A DNA stretch of 64,000 bases from assembly GCF_001422045.1 (NCBI RefSeq), contig NZ_LMLW01000008.1, positions 562,501 through 626,500 on the forward strand. The letters run 5' to 3'. Below are positions 54,557-63,550 of this stretch, piece after piece. The notes under the pieces were generated by a model. It made no database searches. It worked only from the letters and a program-made list of their open reading frames with translations, and was not told the DNA's origin. This DNA comes from Sphingomonas sp. Leaf242. Its GTDB lineage: Bacteria; Pseudomonadota; Alphaproteobacteria; Sphingomonadales; Sphingomonadaceae. The stretch's first letter is position 1. The number at the start of each line of letters is the position of its first letter. The position numbers and the translations under genes were made by a program.

Positions 54557-56017
54557 CTAGAGCAGGCGGGCGTTGACCCCAAGTCGGCTGGCGTTGGGCA
54601 TGTCGATCACGACCGGCATCTCGCCGATGGTGACGGTGCGGTCGGAGGCGGCGGCAGCGGTGGCCTGGCAGAGGGTGCGGGTGGTGTAGGCGGCGGTGCC
54701 GCCGACCGTGATCCGCCCCTGCCGGCCGGCCACCGCGCTCCAGGCGACGATCGCCAGGCCGCGCGACGTCGTAACGCGGATCACCGTCAGGCCGTTGTCG
54801 ACGCTCTGCACCGCCATTGCCTTCGCATCGGCGATCACCGCGCTGGCATCGGCGAACGCGCACTGCGCCGACTTCGCCGCGTAATTGGCGTCGTACAGAC
54901 CGAAATTATGCTGGATATTGGTCGGGTCGACGCCCGAATCCTTGGTCTCGTAATACCAGGATCCCGCCACCCAGGGCAGCGCGGCGGTGTGCAGCAGGAA
55001 CTGCGGCACGTTGGTCGCGATCTTCGCCGCGCTTACCGCGCAGACGTTGGTACCCGCCGGCCAGCCCCATTCGGTTACATACAATGGCAGGTCGCGCCCG
55101 CCATTGGCGCCGGCGATCTTCGAGTGCAGCAGCGTCAGCCGGCCCAGCGCCTCGGAGGCGGTGCGATTGGCGGTACTGGCGCAGTGATTGTAGATGTGCG
55201 CGGAGATGCCGTCGGCCTGCGCCGCGGCCCCGCGGGCGAGGACGTCGAGCGTCCATTGCCAGTCGGGATCGTCGCCCGCCGCGCCCACCAAGACCTTCGC
55301 ACTCGGTGCGACCTGCTTGATCGCGCTGGTCGCGCGCGCGGCGAGCGGCGCGTAGTAGAGCGACGCGCGATAGTCCGACGCGTCGCCCGGACCGACCATC
55401 ACCGGCTTGTCGCGGACGACGTTGCGGTTCCATTCGTTCCAGATCTCGTAGATCGCATCGCGGCCCGTGGTCGCGGCGACCGCGCGCTGCGCATAGGCCG
55501 CGAACGCGGTCTGTCCGGCATCGGCGACCGGCGGCGACGCGCCCGGAATGAACGCGTTGCCGTTGTTGAGGATATACAAAGGGCGTGCGGTGGTCTTGCC
55601 GAGGAAGGTCACGAGCGGCTGCGGCAAATGCGCGCCGGTGACGTCCCAATCGGGTGCCAGCGCGTTCCAGTAGAGATCCTCGCGGAACGCCCGGATGCCG
55701 CTATCGGTGAACCGCTGCGCGACGCTGTCGGGATCGTAACCGGCGAGCGCCGCATAGGAGAAGTGCGTGGCCGCGCCGACGATATAGGGCGACGCGCGCA
55801 CCGGCAGGTCCGATGCGGCGAATATGATCGCGGTGGCGCCGGCTTCGGTGGGCAGCGCGCTGGCGTCGGCGGCGGTCGGCGTGACGGCAGGCGAGGGCGT
55901 CGGCGACGGCACTGCAGCAGGAACGGTCGTGACCGCCTCGGTCGAGGCGGAACTGCCGTCGCCGCCGCCGCAAGATGCGAGCAAAATGCTGAATAGTGGC
56001 AAAAAACGGCGAACCAT
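54557..56017 (-). CDS. PslG-like clan GH-A glycoside hydrolase, lipoprotein
   Basis: A 486-residue lipoprotein (lipobox LLASC, Cys 16) with a Ser/Pro/Thr-rich linker (about residues 20-70) and a GH39/GH5-like barrel. The acid/base Glu 195 is in YEIWNEWN and the nucleophile Glu 316 in LYVTEWGWP. The domain aligns by eye along its whole length with the product of 46932-48335, including the closing QHNFGLYDANY block. The ATG at 56017 follows GAGGG by six bases. It is convergent with the GT4 gene and divergent from the outer-membrane protein gene. Confidence 0.85.
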   Translation of the reverse strand: MVRRFLPLFSILLASCGGGDGSSASTEAVTTVPAAVPSPTPSPAVTPTAADASALPTEAGATAIIFAASDLPVRASPYIVGAATHFSYAALAGYDPDSVAQRFTDSGIRAFREDLYWNALAPDWDVTGAHLPQPLVTFLGKTTARPLYILNNGNAFIPGASPPVADAGQTAFAAYAQRAVAATTGRDAIYEIWNEWNRNVVRDKPVMVGPGDASDYRASLYYAPLAARATSAIKQVAPSAKVLVGAAGDDPDWQWTLDVLARGAAAQADGISAHIYNHCASTANRTASEALGRLTLLHSKIAGANGGRDLPLYVTEWGWPAGTNVCAVSAAKIATNVPQFLLHTAALPWVAGSWYYETKDSGVDPTNIQHNFGLYDANYAAKSAQCAFADASAVIADAKAMAVQSVDNGLTVIRVTTSRGLAIVAWSAVAGRQGRITVGGTAAYTTRTLCQATAAAASDRTVTIGEMPVVIDMPNASRLGVNARLL

Positions 56018-56189
56018 GTCGAACCCTCGATGAGGACTCATGCTTAATTCGCAGGGTTTTACATGCGGTTAATGGAGGGGACATATAGGAACACTTATGC
56101 GGCAGCGCAGCGTGATCGAAGGTGAGTTCGTCTTTTACATCGGTTAGGAGCGTCTTGACGCCGTGGATACGAGAAGGCACGCAGACTCT

Positions 56190-57464
56190 ATGTTCGGTTG
56201 TTATTCCTCACCGGTTCGCCGCTCGATGTTGCATTGCAGCATGAATCGCGCGCGAGTCTTCAGCGTCCTTGCCCAGGCAATGGGGGCCGCTGCCTTCGTC
56301 GTTCCGCAGGTCGCCGTCGCGCAGTCCGAGCAGCTGGGGAATCCGTTGCTGCCGATCCCGCTGATCGGCGTAACGACGATCGATCAGCCGGGGTTGAGCG
56401 TGACGCCGTCGGGAGAGGTCGCCTATGACGACAACATCTTCCGAACCAGCGAAAACCGCGCGGCGCCGGTCGACGACATCATCGTCACGCCGGCCGTGCG
56501 CGCGACCTATCAGCGGCAGGTCGGGCACAACGATCTGCGCGTCGACGGCGATTTCGCCTATAGTTTCTATACCCGGAACACCGATCGCAGCCGCGCGCGC
56601 GCGGATATAGAGGGGACCGGTACGATCCGTGTCGCCGGCATCTGCCAGATCCAGCCCGATCTGCGATTCGCGCGGCAGCAGGCCGATTACGGCGACATCA
56701 ACGGCCCGGTCGACAATTTCCAGACGTTCTCGACGTTGGCGGTCAAGGCCAGCTGCCCTCGCGCCGTGGGGTTCTTCCCGCTGGCCGAAGTGTCGCGGCG
56801 GACGACGCGCAACACGACGCAATTCGATTTCGCGGATCAGACGCTGGTCTCCGCGGCAGGCGGAATCGGCTATGCGCGTCCCAGCCTGGGACAGGTGGCA
56901 CTGTTTTATCGCTATTCGCGCGCAGATCGTCCGACCATCGGCGTCGTCAATCGCATCGACGAGGCGGGGGTGACGTTCAATCGCGCGGTCGTGAGCCGGG
57001 TCGAGCTGAACGTCGATCTGCATTACCTCCAGGCGCGAAGCCAGGGGGCCAACGTGCGCCCCTATCATGGCCCCGGCTGGGACGTGGACCTCGTGTTCCG
57101 GCCTATTCCGCGGATCATGTTCAAGGGTGAGGCGGGTCGTCGCATCGTCAACGATTCGCTGGTGCCGTCCGGGTTCACCGTCCAGTCCGATTACGCGCTG
57201 AACACCGAATGGCGCTTTGCCGAGCGGACGACGCTGCGTGGCGGCGCGATTCTTGGGCGGCGACAGTTTCGCGGCGATCCGCTTGTGATCGCGTCGCCTT
57301 TTTCCAGCGATCGTTTTTCCAGCCTGACTTTGGGGCTGACCCGTGCGATGGGCGAGCGCCTCAATCTGACGTTGGATGGCCAGCGCACGTCGCGGCGTAC
57401 CAATACGGGGTTAAACGATTATGATGCCAACCGCGCCGCGGCCGGCGTATCGTACAGGTTCTGA
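56190..57464 (+). CDS. Outer-membrane beta-barrel protein of the polysaccharide locus
   Basis: A protein of about 400 residues after a signal peptide ending in PQVAVAQS. The rest is alternating beta-strands with amphipathic pattern, closing in an aromatic C-terminal residue (AAGVSYRF) typical of outer-membrane barrels (BBP2/VpsM-like proteins are often coded beside Wza/Wzc genes). The start is uncertain: ATG 56190, 56226 or 56241 are all in frame; 56241 gives the cleanest signal peptide, while 56190 has a weak GAAGG 12 bases upstream. It is the first gene of the export operon. Confidence 0.75.
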   Translation: MFGCYSSPVRRSMLHCSMNRARVFSVLAQAMGAAAFVVPQVAVAQSEQLGNPLLPIPLIGVTTIDQPGLSVTPSGEVAYDDNIFRTSENRAAPVDDIIVTPAVRATYQRQVGHNDLRVDGDFAYSFYTRNTDRSRARADIEGTGTIRVAGICQIQPDLRFARQQADYGDINGPVDNFQTFSTLAVKASCPRAVGFFPLAEVSRRTTRNTTQFDFADQTLVSAAGGIGYARPSLGQVALFYRYSRADRPTIGVVNRIDEAGVTFNRAVVSRVELNVDLHYLQARSQGANVRPYHGPGWDVDLVFRPIPRIMFKGEAGRRIVNDSLVPSGFTVQSDYALNTEWRFAERTTLRGGAILGRRQFRGDPLVIASPFSSDRFSSLTLGLTRAMGERLNLTLDGQRTSRRTNTGLNDYDANRAAAGVSYRF

Positions 57465-57483
57465 CACAATGACGAGGGACATC

Positions 57484-58302
57484 ATGACAGTTAGCTGGCA
57501 CTTCGTACGCCTGGCTGGCGCAGTGGCGTTGTCCGCGGTGCCGCTCGCGCAGGCGCAGGCGCAGGCGCAGGTCGCCAATGCACCCGTTGGTCAGGGACCC
57601 GTCACGCCGGCAAGCTCGTACGTACTCGGGCCCAACGACGAGATTTCGGTCACCGTGTTCGGGCAGGATTCGATGTCGTCGAAGACGCGGATCCGCGCCG
57701 ACGGCACGATCACCGCACCGTTCCTCGGCGTGGTCCAGGCGGCGGGCAAGACGACCGCGCAACTCGGCACCGAATTGTCGCAGGCGTATGTCCGCGGCGG
57801 CTATCTGAGCAAGCCCTCGATCAACGTCGAGATCACCGCCTATGCCAGCAAGACCGCGACCGTGCTGGGTGCCGTCCCCAATTCGGGTCTCTATCCGATC
57901 GATCGTCCCTATACCGTGTCGGCGATGGTCGCGCGCGCGGGCGGGCCGCGGATCGACGGCGCCAACGCCGTGATCCTGACCCCGGTCGGTGGCCAGCCGG
58001 TCCGCATCTCGCTCGCCGATCTGGCAGGCGGCGCGTCGCGCATGGTCCAGCCGGGCGACACGCTGTTCGTGCCGACCGCCGAATCGGTCTATGTCTACGG
58101 CGAAGTCAACAAGGGCGGCGCCTATCCGATCCAGCCCGGCATGACCTTCCGCCAGGCGCTGGCGCTCGCCGGTGGGCCGACGCTGGCCGGTTCGGTCAAG
58201 CGGATCGAAGTGCGGCGCGGCGGTCAGAAGATCGACAAGCCCGATCTCGACATGGTGGTCCAGCCCGAAGACGTGCTGGTCATCAAGGAAAAGTGGTTCT
58301 GA
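57484..58302 (+). CDS. Wza-like polysaccharide export protein
   Basis: A 272-residue periplasmic/outer-membrane export protein. It has a signal peptide (residues 1-30, ending in a QAQAQAQ run), a Poly_export domain (SSYVLGPNDEISVTVFGQ, about residues 44-120) and SLBB domains (for example VYVYGEVNKGGAYPIQPG). It lacks a lipobox Cys, unlike E. coli Wza, as in several GumB-type proteins. The ATG at 57484 has GAGG six bases upstream. It lies 20 bases after the barrel gene. Confidence 0.95.
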   Translation: MTVSWHFVRLAGAVALSAVPLAQAQAQAQVANAPVGQGPVTPASSYVLGPNDEISVTVFGQDSMSSKTRIRADGTITAPFLGVVQAAGKTTAQLGTELSQAYVRGGYLSKPSINVEITAYASKTATVLGAVPNSGLYPIDRPYTVSAMVARAGGPRIDGANAVILTPVGGQPVRISLADLAGGASRMVQPGDTLFVPTAESVYVYGEVNKGGAYPIQPGMTFRQALALAGGPTLAGSVKRIEVRRGGQKIDKPDLDMVVQPEDVLVIKEKWF

Positions 58303-58345
58303 TCGTGATGATCCCGATCCTGTTCGAAGCGCGGGGTAGCCACGC

Positions 58346-59740
58346 GTGAGCTTCTTCGCACGCCTCCGTGACTGGCTGTCCGGTCTGCTCGATCCCGAGC
58401 CGCCGATGTCGAGCCTGCCCGACCTGCGTATCGCGGTCGGTACGCCCGTGCAGGACGCCTCTGCGACGGTGCGTCCGGGCGCACGTCCGGGGTCGGCGAC
58501 GCAGCCGGTTCCGGGTGCGGTATCGCAACCGGCGCGCGCGAACGCGGGCGTCATGGCAATCAGCTCGCAGCGGACTCGTATCCATGCTGCGTTCGATGCC
58601 GGGATGCCGGTCGAGCACCGCGCCGGTCTGGCCGGGCGCGCGCGTGAGCTCGACCGACTGGTCGAGGCGGTCCTCGAGCATGGCAAGCACGGCATCGTGT
58701 TCGGTGCGCGCGGGTCGGGCAAGACGTCGCTGTCGCGCGTGTTCGGCGATCTGGCGGACGAGGCCGGGGCGACGGTCCTGTACAATCTGGCCGGTGGCGA
58801 CATCGATTTCTCCGAACTGTGCCGTCCGTACCTCGTCGAGCTGATGTCGATCCCCGGCGAGGGCGTGCGGCGGATCGATATCCAGCCGCTGCTCAATGCG
58901 CCGTTCGACGCGCGGCAGGTCGCCAGCATCCTTGCGGAAAAGGTTCGCCGACCGACGATCTTCGTGCTCGACGAGTTCGACCGGATCGAGAACCTGGCGA
59001 CCAAGACCGAGATGGCGACGCTGATGAAGCTGCTGTCCGACATGCGCTCGCCGGTGCGGATCGTCGCGGTCGGCATCGCCGCCAATCTCGAGGACCTGAT
59101 CGAAGGGCATCCGTCGCTCCGCCGGCATATCGTGTCGGTGCCGATCGGCGGGATCGAGACCGAACAGCTCAAGGCGCTGTTGCTGCGCTGCTGCGAGACC
59201 GCGGGCATGACGATCGACGACGCCGCGGCCACCAGGATCTCGCGGTCCGCGGTGGGGTCGCCCTATCATCTGCGGTTGTTCGGATCGAATTGCGCGATCG
59301 CGGCAAGCCGCGCGGGCCAGGACCATATCGACGACGCGGTGGTCCAGCAGGGTCTGGTCGACGCCTATGCCGAGTGGAGTGCGCTGAGCCCGCGCGCCGC
59401 CGCGGTGGTCGCCGATATCCAGCGCCTGCCGAAGCAGATCGCGACGGCAGCCGCGGTCATCTGCCTTGCAGCGGCGATGCGGACCCGGATCGAACGCACC
59501 GAGGTGGTCCTGGTGCTCGACGAAGACGGTCATGACGATGCGACGATCGCCGCGGCGTTCGCCGCGTTGAGCCCGATCCTGCATGCCAGCGCGATCGAAG
59601 GCAGCTATTATTTCGACGATACGCTGGCACCGCAATTCTATTTGCTTGTGTATAATCGCAGGATCGATCCGACCCGGATCAAGACCCCCGGGCTCGACGA
59701 TCTGCGAACTGTTCTGGAACGGGGAGTGCGTGATCTGTGA
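58346..59740 (+). CDS. AAA+ ATPase of unknown role in the export operon
   Basis: A 464-residue cytoplasmic ATPase with an N-terminal linker (about residues 1-90) and an AAA_16/ORC-like core: Walker A GARGSGKTSLSR (about residue 123), Walker B IFVLDEFDRI (about 206) and a GSPYHLRLFG sensor-like region near residue 305. The C-terminal part (about 335-464) is helical/winged-helix-like. Proteins of this kind are not standard parts of Wzx/Wzy loci; the placement between Wza- and Wzz-like genes suggests a role in export control. The start is GTG 58346; it overlaps the next gene by GTGA. Confidence 0.8.
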   Translation: MSFFARLRDWLSGLLDPEPPMSSLPDLRIAVGTPVQDASATVRPGARPGSATQPVPGAVSQPARANAGVMAISSQRTRIHAAFDAGMPVEHRAGLAGRARELDRLVEAVLEHGKHGIVFGARGSGKTSLSRVFGDLADEAGATVLYNLAGGDIDFSELCRPYLVELMSIPGEGVRRIDIQPLLNAPFDARQVASILAEKVRRPTIFVLDEFDRIENLATKTEMATLMKLLSDMRSPVRIVAVGIAANLEDLIEGHPSLRRHIVSVPIGGIETEQLKALLLRCCETAGMTIDDAAATRISRSAVGSPYHLRLFGSNCAIAASRAGQDHIDDAVVQQGLVDAYAEWSALSPRAAAVVADIQRLPKQIATAAAVICLAAAMRTRIERTEVVLVLDEDGHDDATIAAAFAALSPILHASAIEGSYYFDDTLAPQFYLLVYNRRIDPTRIKTPGLDDLRTVLERGVRDL

Positions 59741-61104
59741 TCGGTTTCACTGACTTGGTAAGCGCGATCCGGTATAGGCTCCGGCTTGTCCTGATCGTGG
59801 GCGGGCTGGTGTTTCTCGCCATTGCCGTGCTCGGCTTCACGCGTCCCCGCGCCTACACCGCGTCGTCGTCGGTGCTGGTCGATCTGACCCAGCGCGATCC
59901 GGTCAGCGCCAACAGCGTGACGGGTTCCGACAATAGTTCGGTGCTCGAATCGGTGATCGGCACGCAGGAGGACATCATCCGCAGCGATGCCGTGCTCGGC
60001 GAGGTCATTCGCCGCAGCCCGCAATTCCAGAGCGCGAAGCTCGGCGATACGCCGGCGGAGCGCACCCAGAACGGCCTTGTCATGCTGCGTCGCGATCTCG
60101 CGATCAGCAACGAGAAGGGCAGCAACGTGATCCGGCTCAGCCTGACCGCGAACACGCCCGAGCAGGCGGCCAAGACGCTGAACCTGATCGTCGACACGTT
60201 CCTGACCAAGCAGGTGACGCTGCGCAGCGGCAGCGCGCAGGGTAACGCCAAATGGTACGACGCGCGGACTCGCGACGTCCGTGACCGGCTGGAAGCGGCG
60301 CAGTCGCGCTTGTCCAACTTCCAGCGGCAGCACGGCATCGTCGGCATGAACCGGATGGACGTCGAGGCCGACCGCGTCCGCAACCTGTCGACCGAGCTGG
60401 TCTCCGCGCAGGCCGCCGCGGCGGTCGCGCAGTCCAAATCGGGATCGACCGCGCAGCCCGAGGTCGCGCAGTCGACGATCGTCCAGGACCTTCAGCGCGA
60501 AAGCGGTATGCAGGCGGGCAAGGTCGCCGAACTGTCGAAGACGCTTGGTCCGAATCACCCCGACATGCTGGCTGCCAACGCGCAGCTGGCGGCGCTGCGC
60601 AGCCAGCTCGAATCGGCGCGATCGATCCAGGCGCAGGCGTTGACCGCCTCGAGCTCGGCAGCGGGCCGGCGCGAGTCGCAGATCCGTGCCGATCTGGCCG
60701 CCCAGCAGACGCGCATGCTCGCGCTGTCGGGTGTGCAGGACCAACTGAACGTGCTGCAGCGCGACGTCGATGCGGCGCGGGCGACCTACGACACGGTGCG
60801 TCAGCGCTACAACGAGGCGACGCTGCAATCCGAGGTGTCGCAGGCCAATGCGAGTCGTCTCGATCGCGCGGTGGCGCCGACGCTGCCATCCAAGCCGAAC
60901 CTGATCCTGTGGGTGATAGCAGCGATCGTGCTGGGTGCAGGCGCTGGCCTCGCCTCGGCGATCGGGCAGGAAATGCTCACGCCGCGGCTGCGGACCCCGT
61001 CGGGGACCGCGCGTGCGCTCGATCTCGACGTGATCGCCGACATGACCGACATCGAAAGCGGGACAACGGGCTGGCGAGCCCCGCGCAAGGAGGCAATAGC
61101 GTGA
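59737..61104 (+). CDS. Wzz/GumC-type polysaccharide co-polymerase (chain-length determinant)
   Basis: A 455-residue inner-membrane protein. It has TM1 at about residues 17-37, a long periplasmic coiled-coil domain (about 150-360, rich in Ala, Gln, Arg) and TM2 at about 389-410 with the proline-rich VAPTLPSKPN just before it. This is the PCP-2 layout without a fused tyrosine kinase domain; the kinase-like part is coded separately by the next gene. It sets polymer length and connects to the Wza-like pore. Confidence 0.95.
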   Translation: MIGFTDLVSAIRYRLRLVLIVGGLVFLAIAVLGFTRPRAYTASSSVLVDLTQRDPVSANSVTGSDNSSVLESVIGTQEDIIRSDAVLGEVIRRSPQFQSAKLGDTPAERTQNGLVMLRRDLAISNEKGSNVIRLSLTANTPEQAAKTLNLIVDTFLTKQVTLRSGSAQGNAKWYDARTRDVRDRLEAAQSRLSNFQRQHGIVGMNRMDVEADRVRNLSTELVSAQAAAAVAQSKSGSTAQPEVAQSTIVQDLQRESGMQAGKVAELSKTLGPNHPDMLAANAQLAALRSQLESARSIQAQALTASSSAAGRRESQIRADLAAQQTRMLALSGVQDQLNVLQRDVDAARATYDTVRQRYNEATLQSEVSQANASRLDRAVAPTLPSKPNLILWVIAAIVLGAGAGLASAIGQEMLTPRLRTPSGTARALDLDVIADMTDIESGTTGWRAPRKEAIA

Positions 61105-61769
61105 GGCTTCGTTCGACCACTGGTCCCGCATCGTTTCGCTCCGACGGCGACGATACCGGATCGTCCCATGTCGCCCCCGGCAGCGTCGATCCGCTGGTCG
61201 TCGCGGCCTATGCGGCCGACACGCCCTATGTGGTGGCGGCGCGCGCGATCCGCAGCTCGATCCTGCAAAGCTATGGCGAGACCGATCGCCGGTCGCGCGC
61301 GTGTGCGCTGATCGGCGTCGATTGCGACGAGGCGCTCGCCGTGCTGGCCGCCAATATCGGCGTGGTGATGGCGCAGGCCGGATCGCACACGCTGATCGTC
61401 GACACCAATCGCGCGCATCCGCGGATTGCGAGCCTGTTCCAGCTGGCCGATCATGCCGATCACCAGGGCACCGCGATCCCGGGCCTGCTGGTGCAGGGGA
61501 CCGGATCGGATGGCGGCAGCGGCGAACCGATCGAGCGTCGGTCGCTGCTCGAACAGCATGATGCGGTCGCGACCTCGAGCGGCCAGATGCTGGCCGTCGC
61601 GGCGATCCATTCGACCAACGGCGCGACCAGCATTGCCGACGCGATCAGCGGCTTCGACGCGGCGGTGATCGTCGTCCGCAAACACCGGACCAAGCGCAGC
61701 GACGTGCGCGGGCTGATCGAAGTGCTCGACCAACACGGCATTCCGATCACCGGCACCGTCCTCGTCTGA
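61101..61769 (+). CDS. Degenerate CpsD/BY-kinase-like protein lacking Walker A
   Basis: A 222-residue protein in the position of the cytoplasmic tyrosine autokinase partner of the co-polymerase. It keeps the helical YVVAARAIRSSILQS lead-in (about residue 45) and the TLIVDTNRAHPRIASLFQL block that matches the Walker A'/RR region of BY-kinases. Where BY-kinases have the GxxGxGKS/T loop it reads IGVDCDEALAVLAAN, and no C-terminal tyrosine cluster is present. It should be inactive as an ATP-dependent kinase and may act as a structural partner. The GTG start overlaps the co-polymerase stop. Confidence 0.75.
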   Translation: MRLRSTTGPASFRSDGDDTGSSHVAPGSVDPLVVAAYAADTPYVVAARAIRSSILQSYGETDRRSRACALIGVDCDEALAVLAANIGVVMAQAGSHTLIVDTNRAHPRIASLFQLADHADHQGTAIPGLLVQGTGSDGGSGEPIERRSLLEQHDAVATSSGQMLAVAAIHSTNGATSIADAISGFDAAVIVVRKHRTKRSDVRGLIEVLDQHGIPITGTVLV

Positions 61770-61773
61770 TCGC

Positions 61774-62892
61774 ATGGCCGTGTCGACCGGACCGCGCGGG
61801 GATGGCACCGCGCCCCGCGTGCTGCATGTGTGCGACAGCATCATCGGCGGGACGGGGAGCTTTCTCGCCGAGTTGCTGACGCCGCAGGCGGAGCTTTACG
61901 GCCCCGCCGTGCTGACGTTGCTGATGCCCGAGCAGCACCGCGACCATATCGAGCCGCGGCTGCGCGACAGCGGGATCCGGTTCGAATTCTTCGATCGGCC
62001 GAACCGGCTGCGGGGCATGGCGAAACTGTTCTTCGCGTATCGGCGCGTGCGGCGCGCGACGCGGCCGGACATCGTCCACGCGCATTCGTTCGGCGCCGGC
62101 GTGATCACGCGGATCCTGCGGTTCGGGCGTCGCCCTCGCGTGCTGTTCTGCCCGCATGGCTGGGCGTTCAGCATGCAGGTCTCGCCGAACGTGCGGCGCT
62201 TCATCGTTGCGGTCGAGCGCTATCTGGCAAGGGCGGCGGACCGGATCCTGCTGATCTCGCCGCACGAACGCGACGTCGCAGTCGAGGCCGGCTTGCCCGA
62301 ACGCAAGCTGGTAACGATCAACAATGCGATCGCCGCGGCCCCGCCGCCGGTCGCGGCCGCGCGGTGGGACGACTCCCGGATCAAGCTCTTGTTCGTCGGT
62401 CGGCTGGACCGGCAGAAGGGGCTCGATCTGCTCCTGGAGGCGATCGCCGGGCTGGGTGATCGCTATGCGCTGCGAATCGTCGGGCAGGCCGTGCTGTCGA
62501 CGGACACGGGCAGCCCGACACCCGATTTCGTCGAGTATGTCGGATGGCGCGACCGCAACGGCGTGGTCGCCGAGATGATGGCGGCGGATGCGATCATCGT
62601 GCCGTCGCGCTGGGAGGGCTTCGGCCTGGTCGCGATCGAGGCAATGCGCGTCCGCCGCGCGGTGATCGCCTCGACCGCGGGCGGGCTGAACGACATCCTC
62701 GACGGCGGACGCTACGGCGTGAGCTTCCCGGCGAACGATGCCGCCGCGCTACGCCGGACATTGGAAGCGCTCGACCCCGCCACGTTGCCCGAATGGGGCG
62801 AGCGGGGCCATGCGCGCTTCATCGCCGAATATACCGCGGAGAAAATGGTCGATGCGGTCGACCGGGTGTACCGGTCCGCGCTCGACGACTGA
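61774..62892 (+). CDS. Glycosyltransferase family 4
   Basis: A 372-residue GT-B enzyme. It has RVLHVCDSIIGGTGSFLAEL at the start (acceptor-domain loop), VHAHSFGAGVITRIL, LFVGRLDRQKGLDLLLE and an intact E-x7-E motif in RWEGFGLVAIEAM (about residue 289). The layout resembles GT4 enzymes of EPS loci (EpsF/EpsD-like). It begins four bases after the BY-kinase-like stop and is the last gene of the export operon; the next gene converges with a 16-base gap. Confidence 0.9.
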   Translation: MAVSTGPRGDGTAPRVLHVCDSIIGGTGSFLAELLTPQAELYGPAVLTLLMPEQHRDHIEPRLRDSGIRFEFFDRPNRLRGMAKLFFAYRRVRRATRPDIVHAHSFGAGVITRILRFGRRPRVLFCPHGWAFSMQVSPNVRRFIVAVERYLARAADRILLISPHERDVAVEAGLPERKLVTINNAIAAAPPPVAAARWDDSRIKLLFVGRLDRQKGLDLLLEAIAGLGDRYALRIVGQAVLSTDTGSPTPDFVEYVGWRDRNGVVAEMMAADAIIVPSRWEGFGLVAIEAMRVRRAVIASTAGGLNDILDGGRYGVSFPANDAAALRRTLEALDPATLPEWGERGHARFIAEYTAEKMVDAVDRVYRSALDD

Positions 62893-62908
62893 CGCGGTCG
62901 CGCCCCGA

Positions 62909-63550
62909 TCAGGACGCTTCGGCGATCAGCTTGGCGGCCGCGGGCGTGTTCCATTCGTAGCCGCCGGTCATCCGCCACACTTCCTTGCCCGCCGAATCGT
63001 AGAGGATCGTGGTCGGCAGGTTCGCCTGGTAGGCGAGGCTGAGGCCGAGCTTCGGATCGAGATACGGCTTCAGCGTCGAGAATGTCTTCGCGGCGAAGAA
63101 TGGCGTCACCTTCTCCGCGCCCTGCATGTCCTGGCTGACCGCGATCACCTGAACCTTGCCGGCGAGCGACTTGGCGGCGGCGTCGAGCGTTGGCATTTCC
63201 GCCACGCACGGCGCGCACCAGGTCGCCCACATGTTGAGGAGCAATGGCTTGCCCTTGAACGCGGCGAGCGTGACCGACTTGCCGTCCGGCGCGGTGAAGG
63301 CGACGGCCGGCCCGGTCTCGCCCTTGTGGCTGCGGTCGAGCTTTTCGGCGGGGGCGGTCGCACCGGTCGCCTCGTCGGGGGCAGGGCCGGACGCGACCTC
63401 GTCGGCGGACGCCGTGTTCGCCGCGACGACGTTTGCTTGCTCCGGCGCGGGCGATTTCCTATCGCAGCCGGCGACCAGCAGGCCCATCCCCATCACGGCG
63501 GCGATCGGCCCAGACTTTAACAGCGAATTGAACACAGGATTCGAGAACAT
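62909..63550 (-). CDS. TlpA-like thiol:disulfide oxidoreductase lipoprotein
   Basis: A 213-residue periplasmic thioredoxin-fold protein. It has an N-terminal signal with a lipobox-like LLVAGC (Cys 29), an Ala/Pro/Glu-rich linker (about residues 33-68) and the TlpA/ResA domain with [17 protein letters not shown] (about residue 105, active CxxC). It should reduce or isomerise disulfides, for example in cytochrome c maturation. The ATG at 63550 shares the CATG tetramer with the argH start on the other strand. Confidence 0.85.
   Translation of the reverse strand: MFSNPVFNSLLKSGPIAAVMGMGLLVAGCDRKSPAPEQANVVAANTASADEVASGPAPDEATGATAPAEKLDRSHKGETGPAVAFTAPDGKSVTLAAFKGKPLLLNMWATWCAPCVAEMPTLDAAAKSLAGKVQVIAVSQDMQGAEKVTPFFAAKTFSTLKPYLDPKLGLSLAYQANLPTTILYDSAGKEVWRMTGGYEWNTPAAAKLIAEAS

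Noticed and set aside
56190..61769. Exosortase (PEP-CTERM/XrtA) associated EPS system
   Set aside because: No exosortase-like membrane protease and no PEP-CTERM tail are visible in the window; the AAA+ protein is not clearly of the exosortase-linked type.
27579..62892. Gellan/sphingan-type biosynthetic locus
   Set aside because: No rmlABCD-type rhamnose genes are seen, and the gene order and glycosidases differ from described sphingan loci, although type I secretion genes near the locus are a shared trait.
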